A model generated the notes under the pieces. It was not told the origin of the DNA, searched no databases, and was given only the letters and a program-made list of their open reading frames with translations. Shown here in pieces: positions 1-9,107 of a DNA stretch of 64,000 bases. Origin of the DNA: Actinomadura rupiterrae (GTDB taxonomy: Bacteria; Actinomycetota; Actinomycetes; Streptosporangiales; Streptosporangiaceae); the NCBI RefSeq assembly GCF_024172125.1, contig NZ_JAMZEA010000012.1, positions 124,001 through 188,000 of the forward strand, given 5' to 3'. Position numbers and translations under genes: made by a program. How positions within the stretch are numbered: the stretch's first letter is position 1; every line of letters begins with the position of its first letter.

Positions 1-514
1 CGGTGTTGATCCACTTGGCGCCGTAGATCGGCTTGAGCGCCTGGACGATGCGGTGCTCGTCGGTGGCGGCCTGCCAGATGTTGTCGTACTTCCAGTTCGC
101 GTCCTGCGGCCGCGACGGGGTGAAGTACCGGTACTCGACCGAGATCTGGTTGGCGTTCAGCAGCGCCGTCGGCTCGGACTGGAACATCGCCTCGGGCGTG
201 TTGTAGCCGCTGGTGTACTCCACCATCGGCGCGGACGCGTCCCGGTGCTCCAGCATGATCCGCTGCTCGAACCACTTGCCGTGCGGCTTGCGGTGGTCGA
301 CCGGCTGCTTGTAGGTCAGCCAGAACCAGCGGTAGCCCTTCAGGGTCGACGGCTTCTCCTGGACGGACATGCCCTTGATGGCCTTCAGCTGGGCCAGGAT
401 GTCGCCCTTGGGCGCCGCGGGCGCCGCCTGGGCCGCCCCGGCGACACCGATTGCGGAGGCGGCCAGACCGCCCGCCAGCAGCAGGGACAGAGCCCCGTGG
501 GAAACGCGCCGCAT
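1..514 (-). CDS. Secreted S37-type prolyl tri/tetrapeptidyl aminopeptidase (N-terminal part)
   Basis: Only the first ~171 codons are inside the window; the gene continues off the left edge. The start ATG at 514 has a GAAGGTGAG ribosome site just upstream. The protein opens with Arg-Arg, a hydrophobic Ala/Leu-rich core and an AQA-AP cleavage site, so it is exported. After it come a short helix (ILAQLKAIKGMSVQEKP), the YRWFWLTYKQPVDH block and the YTSGYN stretch, a pattern I recognise from Streptomyces mycelial tripeptidyl aminopeptidases of family S37. The catalytic Ser, Asp and His lie in the missing part, so activity cannot be judged. Likely role is extracellular peptide scavenging. Confidence 0.75.
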   Translation of the reverse strand, partial: MRRVSHGALSLLLAGGLAASAIGVAGAAQAAPAAPKGDILAQLKAIKGMSVQEKPSTLKGYRWFWLTYKQPVDHRKPHGKWFEQRIMLEHRDASAPMVEYTSGYNTPEAMFQSEPTALLNANQISVEYRYFTPSRPQDANWKYDNIWQAATDEHRIVQALKPIYGAKWINT

Positions 515-563
515 CTTCTCACCTTCACGTGGGATCGCCACAATTCGCGTTGCGACGGTAGAG

Positions 564-605
564 GTAACAAGTGTGACGAAAACATACCGGGGGGACGCTT
601 GTTAC
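564..605. promoter_or_regulatory. 8-bp inverted repeat upstream of the S37 peptidase
   Basis: GTAACAAG (564-571) and CTTGTTAC (598-605) are perfect complements separated by 26 bases, 50-90 bases before the peptidase start. The symmetric arms suggest a regulator site in the promoter. I cannot name the regulator. Confidence 0.4.
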
Positions 606-703
606 AAACCCGTGACTAGTCGGCGATCTTTTCAGCGGCGATCCTGCTAGGCGTCCGAGCACCGTCCCCGCGCGCTACGGAAGGACGCGAGGCGGCGCAG
701 GGT

Positions 704-800
704 GGGGTGACGCGGCGCGGCGCGGAACGGGGTGACGCGGCGCGGCGCGGAACGGGGTGAGGCGGGGCGTCGCGGGACGGGGTGAGGCGGGGCGGCGTGG
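704..800. repeat. 25-bp tandem repeat, about 3.6 copies
   Basis: Units begin at 704, 729, 754 and 779, each opening GGGGTGA and followed by a GC-only run. The first two are identical; the later ones diverge. It lies just downstream of the small membrane protein gene. Apart from this and the peptidase promoter, I see nothing between 515 and 802. Confidence 0.75.
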
Positions 801-802
801 TT

Positions 803-1024
803 TCAGACGAGGCCGCCGCTGAGCAGGTGGGCGACCAGCCAGGCGAGGCCGAGCAGCAGCGCGAGGCGGCGGAGCTGCCAGCCGAGCGGCTTGCCGCGGA
901 TGGCGAACACGTTCCAGATCACCTCGGACAGCGTGTCGCCGGGCTGCCGGTTGAAGACCGCGGGCAGCTCGATCGCGAAGAACATCAGGACCCACAGGAT
1001 CCAGGCGAAGACGTAGGGGGACAT
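803..1024 (-). CDS. Small two-TM membrane protein, unknown function
   Basis: This 73-residue protein starts at an ATG (1024) preceded by GAGG at good spacing. Residues ~4-24 (YVFAWILWVLMFF...) form one membrane helix and the last ~20 (LALLLGLAWLVAHLLSGG) a second, joined by a polar loop. The helices, ribosome site and size make it a credible gene, but I do not recognise the family. It has no operon partner; a tandem repeat follows it directly. Confidence 0.6.
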   Translation of the reverse strand: MSPYVFAWILWVLMFFAIELPAVFNRQPGDTLSEVIWNVFAIRGKPLGWQLRRLALLLGLAWLVAHLLSGGLV

Positions 1025-1150
1025 CGGAACCTCGGACGGGGGTGAGACCCGGGGGGGCGGCCCGGGACGGGACGCGGTGTCCTGTTGATCCCCGTCCGCC
1101 GAGATCGTTACCCCAGTTCAGGACCGCTGTTTCCGGAAATCTTCGGAAAT

Positions 1151-1642
1151 CTAGGTCAGGACGTCCACGGCCCGCTGGAGCAGGATGCGGAGCGCCGCCA
1201 GCTCGTCGGCGTCGAAGGCGTCCACGAGGCTGCGCTCGACGGCGACGGCCGCGGCGTCCGCCTCGACCAGGAGCCTGGCCCCCTCGTCCGTCAGGCGCGT
1301 GACCAGCACCTGCGCGTGGTCCTCGGACGGGCGGCGCTCGATCAGCCCGCGCGCCTCCAGCGTCTTCAGGACGGTCGTCATGCTCTGCGGCGTCACCGCG
1401 CAGTAGCGCGCGAGCCGCGCGCCGGAGATGCCGGGCGCGAGCGACAGCGCGTACATCGCCGCGTACTGCGGGACGGTCAGCCCGAACGGCCGCAGCACGC
1501 GGCTCTTCTCGGCGATGAGCGCCTGCTCGGCTCGCTTGATCAGCATGCCCGGCCGCCAGGCCGTCGCCGCCTCGATCCGCTCCTCGACCGGCCCCTCGAT
1601 CCGCTCCTCAGTCCGCTCCTCGGTCCGCTCGTCGCCTGCCAT
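1151..1642 (-). CDS. MarR-family transcriptional regulator
   Basis: The chosen ATG at 1642 has GGGGAG five bases upstream; an in-frame GTG at 1657 would add five residues. The protein (163 aa) begins with an odd charged repeat (ERTEERTEERIE...EERIE), then a winged helix-turn-helix: LTVPQYAAMYALS, SGARLARYCAVTPQSMTTVLKTLEARGLIERR, and the DxRxxxVxLTxxG-like wing (DHAQVLVTRLTDEGARLL). MarR proteins usually repress adjacent efflux genes and release DNA on binding small phenolic or drug-like ligands. Here the gene faces a DHA2-type efflux gene across a ~118-bp gap holding a 9-bp inverted repeat, so autoregulation plus control of the pump is the natural inference. Confidence 0.9.
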   Translation of the reverse strand: MAGDERTEERTEERIEGPVEERIEAATAWRPGMLIKRAEQALIAEKSRVLRPFGLTVPQYAAMYALSLAPGISGARLARYCAVTPQSMTTVLKTLEARGLIERRPSEDHAQVLVTRLTDEGARLLVEADAAAVAVERSLVDAFDADELAALRILLQRAVDVLT

Positions 1643-1704
1643 CCGATCTCCCCTCACGGGCGCACCCTACCAACCTTCGACGACTTGACAAGGCTCGTAC
1701 TCAT

Positions 1705-1736
1705 ATAAGAACTTTGGCCTCCATCAGAGTTCTTAT
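1705..1736. promoter_or_regulatory. Candidate MarR operator
   Basis: ATAAGAACT (1705-1713) and AGTTCTTAT (1728-1736) are perfect 9-bp inverted arms, centred in the shared promoter between the MarR gene and the MFS gene. A TTGACA hexamer lies at 1685-1690. The position suggests one site controlling both directions. Confidence 0.6.
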
Positions 1737-1760
1737 GGTTTGTCGCTCGAAAGGAACGCC

Positions 1761-3302
1761 ATGCCCGGTTCGGACCGGCGCGCCCGCACGCTCTGGGTGG
1801 TGTGCGGCTCGCTGCTGCTCATCCCGGTCACCGCCACGGGCGCGGCCGAGGCGACCGCCGACGTGGGACGGTCGCTGCACGCCGGCCTCGCCGCCTCGCA
1901 GTGGGTCGTGAACGCCTTCTTCCTGACCTTCGCGAGCTTCATGGCGGGCACCGGATCGCTCGCCGACCGTATCGGCCGGCGGCGGATGTTCGGGCTCGGG
2001 CTGGCCGTCTTCACCGCGTCCATGCTGGTCGCGACCCTCGCGCCCGACATCGGGACGCTCGTCGCGGCGCGCCTCCTCGCGGGGGCGGGGGCGGCCGCCG
2101 CGACCACCGGCGGAAGCGCGCTGCTCGCCGCGGCCTTCCCGGACGGCCCGGCTCGTGCGCGCGCGTTCGGCGTGTTCGGGACCGTCCTCGGGCTCGGCCT
2201 CGCGTTCGGGCCGGTCATCGCCGGGACGCTCGTCAGCGGCCTGGGCTGGCGCGCGTTCTTCGGCGTCGCCGCCGTCGCGCTGCTGCCGTCGTTGGCCGCC
2301 GTCCCGCTGCTTTCCGAGTCGCGGCAGGCCGCGTCCGGACGCCTGGACCTGGTCGGCGCGGTGACGTTCACGCTCGGCCTGTCCGCGTTCACGTTCGCGC
2401 TGGTAGAAGGCCCGACGCTGGGCTGGACGCACGGGACCGTCCGCGGCGGGTTCGCGGCGTGCGTGCTGCTGCTGGCGGCGTTCGCCGTCGTCGAGCGGCG
2501 GCACGCGGCCCCGCTCGTGGACCTCGCGCTGCTGGCCCGCCCGCGCTTCGTGGCGATCTCCGCGATGCCGTTCCTGCTGGCCTTCGGGTTCGTCGCGCTG
2601 ACCATCGTCCTGCCGCCGTACTTCATGGCCACGCTGCACGCGTCGGCGGGACGGGCGGGCGTGCTGCTCATGCTGCTCACCGGCCCGACGCTGCTGCTGC
2701 CGCCGCTTACGGGCCTGCTCGCGCGGCGGCTGTCGCAGCGAACGCTGCTCGTCACGACGCTGCTGCTGGTCGCCCTCGGGACGGCGCTGCTGGCGCTCGT
2801 CCCGGGCGGTGCGGGCGCCGGCGCCCTCGCCGCGCCGCTGCTGCTGATCGGGTCCGGCTTCGGGATCTCGCTGGCCATCATGGACGGCGCGGCGATCTCG
2901 TCCGTCGAACCCGACCGCGCCGGGATGGCCGCCGGGGTCTTCAACACCGCCCGGATCACCGGCGAGGTCGTCGCGGTCGCCGTCCTCGGCGCGCTGCTGA
3001 CCACGCTGACCCGCGCCGATCTCGCGTCCCGATACGGCGCTGGCATCGCGTCCGACGCCACGTCCCGCCTGCTCCAGGGCGACATGACGCCGCCACGCGG
3101 GACCGGTGGCGGTCCGGGTTACGCGTCCGCCGCGACGCACGCCTATGCGAGCGCGCTCCACGACGTCCTGTGGGCGCTGTCCGCCCTGTCCCTGGTCGGC
3201 GCTGTCGTGGTCGCCCGCTTGCTGCGCGCTTCTGATGTTCCGACTCGTCCGCTCTCGTCCGATGTGGCCGCTGAGCTTGCGGTCGCCGAATCCGTCCGCT
3301 GA
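1761..3302 (+). CDS. MFS drug-efflux transporter, DHA2 (14-TM, EmrB/QacA) type
   Basis: The start ATG at 1761 follows GAAAGGA; the open frame extends slightly upstream without a better signal. The ~513-residue product is a proton-driven multidrug exporter by family. It has about 14 hydrophobic segments, the loop 2-3 motif (GSLADRIGRRRMFGLG), the antiporter motif C region (GLGLAFGPVIAGTLVSGLGWR) and a late GMAAGVFNTARITGEVVAVA block typical of DHA2 members. The next gene, an alpha/beta hydrolase, starts 13 bases after its stop and shares a similar ribosome site, so they are probably cotranscribed. The MarR gene upstream likely represses both. The substrate cannot be predicted. Confidence 0.9.
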   Translation: MPGSDRRARTLWVVCGSLLLIPVTATGAAEATADVGRSLHAGLAASQWVVNAFFLTFASFMAGTGSLADRIGRRRMFGLGLAVFTASMLVATLAPDIGTLVAARLLAGAGAAAATTGGSALLAAAFPDGPARARAFGVFGTVLGLGLAFGPVIAGTLVSGLGWRAFFGVAAVALLPSLAAVPLLSESRQAASGRLDLVGAVTFTLGLSAFTFALVEGPTLGWTHGTVRGGFAACVLLLAAFAVVERRHAAPLVDLALLARPRFVAISAMPFLLAFGFVALTIVLPPYFMATLHASAGRAGVLLMLLTGPTLLLPPLTGLLARRLSQRTLLVTTLLLVALGTALLALVPGGAGAGALAAPLLLIGSGFGISLAIMDGAAISSVEPDRAGMAAGVFNTARITGEVVAVAVLGALLTTLTRADLASRYGAGIASDATSRLLQGDMTPPRGTGGGPGYASAATHAYASALHDVLWALSALSLVGAVVVARLLRASDVPTRPLSSDVAAELAVAESVR

Positions 3303-3315
3303 AAGGAAACCCGCA

Positions 3316-4149
3316 ATGCCTACCGTCGATGTTCAGATCAGCTCCGGCACCAGCACCGTGAACTACCTGGTCACGGGGACCGGGCCCGGCCTCGTCCTGG
3401 TGCACGGCACCGGCGCGGACGGCCCGGGCAACTGGGGGCCGCTCATCGAGGCGCTCGCGTCCCGCTTCACGATCGTCGCGCCGGACCTTTCGGGGGCCGG
3501 CGCGACCCGCGACGCGGGCGGCCCGATCCTGATGGACGACCTGGTCCGCCAGGTGCTCGCCGCCGCCGACCACGCCGGGCTCGACCGCTTCCACCTGGCC
3601 GGACACTCGCTGGGCGGCACGGTCGCCCTGGCCGTCGCGGGGACGGCACCGGACCGCGTGATCTCGGTCGTGTCGCATGCCGCATGGGCGAAGACCGACC
3701 CGTGGATGGCGTTCCAGTTCGACCTCTGGGCCCGCCTCACGGTCGCGGATCCCGAACTCCAGGCGCGCCTGCTCCAGTGCACCGCCATGGGCGACGCCAC
3801 GCTGCGCGCCCGCTCCGACGCCGACTTCCAGGCCGCGACGGAGGGCTTCACCGCCGCGATCAGCGCGGCCTCGGACGGGTTCCTGCGCCAGGTCGAGGCC
3901 GACCGCGCCGTGGACATCACGGCGCTCCTCCCCCGGATCACCGCCCCGACCGTGATCATCTCCAGCGCGGACGACCGGATCGTCCCGCCGCACCACCAGC
4001 GCGCCGTGGCCGAAGCCGTCCCGCACGCTCAGCTGGTCGAGGTGCCGGGCGGGCACGGCCTCCCGTTCGAGGACACGGACCTGTTCGTCCGCACCTTCAC
4101 CGAGGCACTGAACGCCGTCGCTGCGGCCCGGTCGGCCGTCGCCGTCTAG
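3316..4149 (+). CDS. Alpha/beta-fold hydrolase
   Basis: This 277-residue protein starts at ATG 3316 behind GAAAGGAAAC. It has the oxyanion segment LVLVHGTGADG, the nucleophile elbow GHSLGG near residue 95, an acid candidate in SSADDRIVPP and a histidine in PGGHGLPFED, giving a complete Ser-Asp-His triad. Such cytosolic enzymes hydrolyse esters, lactones or similar bonds. It is coupled to the MFS efflux gene, so it may modify the same toxic compound that the pump expels; that is inference. Confidence 0.88.
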   Translation: MPTVDVQISSGTSTVNYLVTGTGPGLVLVHGTGADGPGNWGPLIEALASRFTIVAPDLSGAGATRDAGGPILMDDLVRQVLAAADHAGLDRFHLAGHSLGGTVALAVAGTAPDRVISVVSHAAWAKTDPWMAFQFDLWARLTVADPELQARLLQCTAMGDATLRARSDADFQAATEGFTAAISAASDGFLRQVEADRAVDITALLPRITAPTVIISSADDRIVPPHHQRAVAEAVPHAQLVEVPGGHGLPFEDTDLFVRTFTEALNAVAAARSAVAV

Positions 4150-4167
4150 GCCCGCTGGCGGACGGGC

Positions 4168-4608
4168 CTACTCGGCGGGGGCGCGGTAGCGGGCGAGGAA
4201 GTCGCGCTCGTATTCGGTGAACCGGCGCAACCGGTTGTTCTCGACGTCGAACGCGACGAGGACCGAGCTCGCGCGGGCGTACACGTTGTCGTCGTCCCGC
4301 ACCTCGTAGGCCAGCGTGAACGACGCGGCCCGCGCCTGCGTGATCCACGTCTCGACCCGGATCGGGTCGACGGTCGGCAGCAGCGGCGTCACGTAGTCGA
4401 TCTCGTGCCGGGACACGACCATCCCCCGGATCGGCTGCTCGCCCTTGCGGACGGGGTCGGCGTGGAACATCTCCAGCCGGGCGTCCTCCAGGTACCCGAG
4501 GAACTTCACGTTGTTCACGTGCCCCTGCGAGTCGATGTCGCCGAATCTCAGGGGGAACTCGTACACGTGCCGGAAGTCCGCCATGGGGCGCTCGTCACCG
4601 CTTCGCAT
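4168..4608 (-). CDS. Acyl-CoA thioesterase, hotdog fold (4HBT family)
   Basis: The protein (146 aa from ATG 4608, or 138 aa from ATG 4584, MADFRHVYEF) carries the signature of 4-hydroxybenzoyl-CoA-type thioesterases: FGDIDSQGHVNNVKFLGYLEDAR, with the Asp and the HVNN turn, then VSRHEIDYVTPLLPTVDPI. It would hydrolyse acyl- or aryl-CoA thioesters in the cytosol. Neither start has a strong ribosome site. It converges on the hydrolase gene and stands alone, so the substrate is unknown. Confidence 0.85.
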   Translation of the reverse strand: MRSGDERPMADFRHVYEFPLRFGDIDSQGHVNNVKFLGYLEDARLEMFHADPVRKGEQPIRGMVVSRHEIDYVTPLLPTVDPIRVETWITQARAASFTLAYEVRDDDNVYARASSVLVAFDVENNRLRRFTEYERDFLARYRAPAE

Positions 4609-4787
4609 AGCCTCGCCCGGATAGAAGGTGGGATCGCGCGCCGATGCTACCCGCCGCTCGGACGCCGCCGTTCATCACGTGGCCCACAAGAACGCCACCG
4701 CCTTCTTGTGCCCCCGGCACTGGGACGAGGGGCAACGCGGGAGCGAGAAGCCCCGGCTCGGGGACCGGAGGCGGGCGCGGGAAGGCG

Positions 4788-4820
4788 GAAGCGCCGCACC
4801 CGGGGTGGGTGCGGCGCTTC
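4788..4820 (-). terminator. Strong stem-loop terminator after ettA
   Basis: GAAGCGCCGCACCC (4788-4801) pairs perfectly with GGGTGCGGCGCTTC (4807-4820) around a 5-base loop. The 14-bp stem begins 11 bases after the ettA stop. There is no clear T-tract, as is common in actinomycete terminators. Confidence 0.85.
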
Positions 4821-4830
4821 TCGGGGGTGA

Positions 4831-6495
<1,665 letters not shown>

Positions 6496-6597
6496 AATCC
6501 TCAAGCCTATTGGGTCCAGAGCACCGTTCGTCGCACCCGAACCCACCCCGCACCCCCGAACACCCCGGGCCCAGGAACGCTACGAGGGGCCCGGCGG

Positions 6598-6892
6598 GCC
6601 AGGCACCGAGCGGCCGGTCAGGCGCCGGGCCGCCGCTCAGGCACCGGGCCGCCGCTCAGGCGCCAAGCATCGGCCGCCAGGTCAGGCGTCGGACGGCAGA
6701 TCAGGCGGCGGGCGGCAGATCGGGCGGCGGGCGGCGGGCGGCGGGCCAAGCGTCGGCCACCCGGTCAGGCGGCGGCCGTCCGGTCAGTCGTCGGCCGTCC
6801 GGTCAGGCACCGGGCGGCAGATCAGGCATCGGCCGCCCGGCAAGGCACCGGGCGGCAGATCAGGCATCGGCCGTCCGGTCAGGCGTCGGGGG
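6598..6892. repeat. Degenerate 19-bp tandem repeat array, ~13 units
   Basis: Between ettA and the diguanylate cyclase gene, units begin TCAGGC and continue nnCGGnCGnCnGn, with period 18-19. Two irregular blocks (around 6661-6685 and 6721-6762) interrupt it. The array just touches the last codons of the cyclase gene. Several units can pair with one another (GGCCGTCCGG). It fills the 383-base gap upstream of the ettA start, apart from ~100 bases next to ettA. Confidence 0.75.
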
Positions 6893-8168
6893 TTCGGGGG
6901 GCGTCCACGGCGGGGAGGCAGACGCGGTCGCGGCCGGACTCCTTGGCCCGGTACAGGGCGAGGTCGGCGGCGGCCAGGAGCTCGATGAGGTCGGAGCCGT
7001 GGGTGTGCAGCAGGGCGACGCCGACGGAGATCGTCACGGCGACGGTGCTGTGGTCGGCGGGCACGGTGAGGCGGCGGACGCGGCCGCGCAGGCGCTCGGC
7101 GATCCGGCAGGCTTCGACGGTGTCCGCGCCGGGGAGCAGGGCGACGAACTCCTCGCCGCCGAAGCGTCCGACCACGTCGTAGTCGCGGAGCTGCCCGCAG
7201 AGCGTGGTCGCGACCCCGACCAAGACCTGGTCGCCGAGCAGGTGGCCGTAGGTGTCGTTGACCTTCTTGAAGTGGTCGATGTCGATCAGCAGCAGCGCGA
7301 GCGACTCGTCCGTGCGCTGGGCGCGGGACAGCTCGGTGTCGGCCTCGCGCTGCCAGGCGGCGGCGTTCAGCAGGCCGGTCTTGGCGTCCGTCCGGGCCGC
7401 GGCCTGGAGCTGCTGGTGCATCAGGCTGCGCTGCAGCAGGACGACCGGGGGCAGCGCGAGCAGCAGCAGCGCCGGGGACAGCGCGCTGCTGATCGTGACG
7501 AGCACCCCGACGCACAGCTCCACGACGTCCAGCAGGAGGCTCTCGCGGTTCCAGAGGACCTCGCGCCAGCGGCCCTCGGGCGCGGCGGCGTGCGCGGCGA
7601 CCGCGACGATCCCCGTGTTGAGGACGGTGAACAGGGCCGCGCAGGCGACCGCGACGGGGATGCCCGGAATGCCCTGGACGATCCAGCCCGGGCCGTCCGC
7701 CAGCGGTTCGGGCACCACGGCGTGGAACACCACGCTCGCGCAGGCCCCGGCCAGGCCCAGCGCCGAGGTGACCATGATCCGCCGGTACAGCAGCGTCCGC
7801 CGGACGCGGAACTGGAGCAGGACCTGCAGCGGGATCGGGATCAGCAGCGCGTAGAGCGGCGGCAGCAGCAGCGCGACCGGCAGCCACCACGCCGACAGCA
7901 GGTCCCGCGCGACCCCCGCGGGCATGCCCAGCCGGCGGGACGCCTCGATGCAGACCGCGCCACACGCCAACAAGGCGGTAAATGTGAGTAGATCTTCTAT
8001 TTGGAACGAGGTGCGCCAGAGCCCCAAACCGGTCAGCGCCAGGTGCAGCGACACCACCGCCGGGACGTAGACGGCCAGCAGGGACGGCCGCCCGGATCCC
8101 CCTGGGCGCCGGGACGTGCGGGCCAGTTCACCGCCGCGGTCCTCCGCGGACGACTGCACTGCCGTCAT
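6879..8168 (-). CDS. Membrane-anchored diguanylate cyclase (GGDEF)
   Basis: This 429-residue protein makes cyclic di-GMP from GTP. Residues ~28-260 hold about seven hydrophobic segments, a putative membrane sensor. The C-terminal ~165 residues are a GGDEF domain: DAKTGLLNAAAW, LLLIDIDHFKKVNDTYGH, the active-site loop GGEEF, and ISVGVALL. An RxxD inhibitory site (RDYD) sits exactly five residues before GGEEF, so product feedback inhibition is likely intact. No EAL domain follows. The start ATG has GGGGGGAAGG immediately upstream. A 7-bp inverted repeat lies 18-47 bases before the start. In actinomycetes c-di-GMP governs development through BldD; that link is inference here. Confidence 0.92.
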   Translation of the reverse strand: MTAVQSSAEDRGGELARTSRRPGGSGRPSLLAVYVPAVVSLHLALTGLGLWRTSFQIEDLLTFTALLACGAVCIEASRRLGMPAGVARDLLSAWWLPVALLLPPLYALLIPIPLQVLLQFRVRRTLLYRRIMVTSALGLAGACASVVFHAVVPEPLADGPGWIVQGIPGIPVAVACAALFTVLNTGIVAVAAHAAAPEGRWREVLWNRESLLLDVVELCVGVLVTISSALSPALLLLALPPVVLLQRSLMHQQLQAAARTDAKTGLLNAAAWQREADTELSRAQRTDESLALLLIDIDHFKKVNDTYGHLLGDQVLVGVATTLCGQLRDYDVVGRFGGEEFVALLPGADTVEACRIAERLRGRVRRLTVPADHSTVAVTISVGVALLHTHGSDLIELLAAADLALYRAKESGRDRVCLPAVDAPRTPDA

Positions 8169-8185
8169 CCTTCCCCCCTATGCGT

Positions 8186-8215
8186 CACGTTGTGTAACAC
8201 GATAGTTGCAACGTG
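8186..8215. promoter_or_regulatory. Inverted repeat upstream of the diguanylate cyclase
   Basis: CACGTTG (8186-8192) and CAACGTG (8209-8215) are perfect arms around 16 bases that include a smaller palindrome, GTGTAACAC. It lies 18 bases before the start codon, where a repressor would block transcription. The regulator is unknown. Confidence 0.45.
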
Positions 8216-9098
8216 TGCGGAGTGCGCCGGAAACCGGTACCTTCGAAACCGCAACAGGTGGACGGCCACCGTGGCCGTCCGCAGGGGCCGCGGAGTTCGC
8301 GGTCCCCGGCTCACCGGAGGGGGAATCCACCATGCGCGGCGTTTCCTGGGTCTAGAACTCTGGGCCCTGCGCACTGTGGTCGCGTTGCGACGATGCGCCC
8401 GCGTCGCGGAACACCTCCGCGGCGGGAGGGCATCCTGACGGAGGCCCGCACCGACCCGGGCCGAGCCGCCCGCGACGGCCTGAGCCCCCGCGGCGGCTCC
8501 CACCCCGGACCGCGTCCCGGCCTCCGCGTGACCGCCCGGCCCGGTGGCCGCGCACTCCCCGGACGGGCCGCTCCGCTCCGGCGGACCGCCCACTCCGGCC
8601 GACCGCGCCCCCACCGGGCCGCTCGCGTGTCCCCACCCGTCCATCCCGCCCCATCGCCCGAGCCCGCCACCGACCGCTCCCCGCCCGCGGACCACCACCC
8701 CGCCCCGGGCCTCCCACTCCCTTCCCCCTCCCAAGCCCCCACCCCTCCCAAACGAACCGAACCCCCGACTCGTCCCTCACCCCGAAGCAACAAACCCCCA
8801 CCCGGAACAGAGCGCATCCCCCGAACTCCACCGAGTGACGCCCCCGCTACATAAGACCCCCCATCCCCCACCCCGGTTCACGCCCCACCCCACCAAATCC
8901 ACCCCACCCAAAGCCGAACAGGGCCCACCACAACCCAAAACAACCGCACACGAGCACCGCACCGAGACCGAGCGCAACACGAGCAATCACCACCACAAGC
9001 AGGACCGGCAACTCCGCCAGCACCCGTGGACGCCAACGGCCCGGTGGCATGACCAGCCCCAGACAGAAACCGGCGCACGCGGTAGACCTCGGCGTACC
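8216..9098. other. Gene-free C-rich segment left of the IS element
   Basis: No convincing gene is present. From about 8560 to 9000 the + strand is strongly C-rich (runs of CCCCACCC), giving proline-rich open frames on + and Gly/Trp-rich ones on -, neither with a credible ribosome site. A tiny frame at 8332-8355 (MRGVSWV, stop TAG) has GGAGGGGG at good spacing and could be a leader peptide, though nothing obvious follows it. The strand asymmetry ends at the IS element. Confidence 0.5.
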
Positions 9099-9107
9099 TG
9101 AATGAAG
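9099..9107. repeat. Left 9-bp target-site duplication of the IS element
   Basis: TGAATGAAG here is identical to 10683-10691 on the other side of the element. IS256-family elements make 8-9 bp duplications, so this marks the insertion point. Confidence 0.85.

Noticed and set aside
8847..9050. Minus-strand frame with a membrane-like stretch (VLLVVVIARVALGLGAVLV)
   Set aside because: It is the mirror of the C-rich strand, lacks a ribosome site and ends in Gly/Trp repeats; a gene broken by the IS element cannot be shown.
8544..9101. Long proline-rich open frame on the + strand
   Set aside because: It follows from the C-rich strand bias, has no ribosome site and no recognisable domain.
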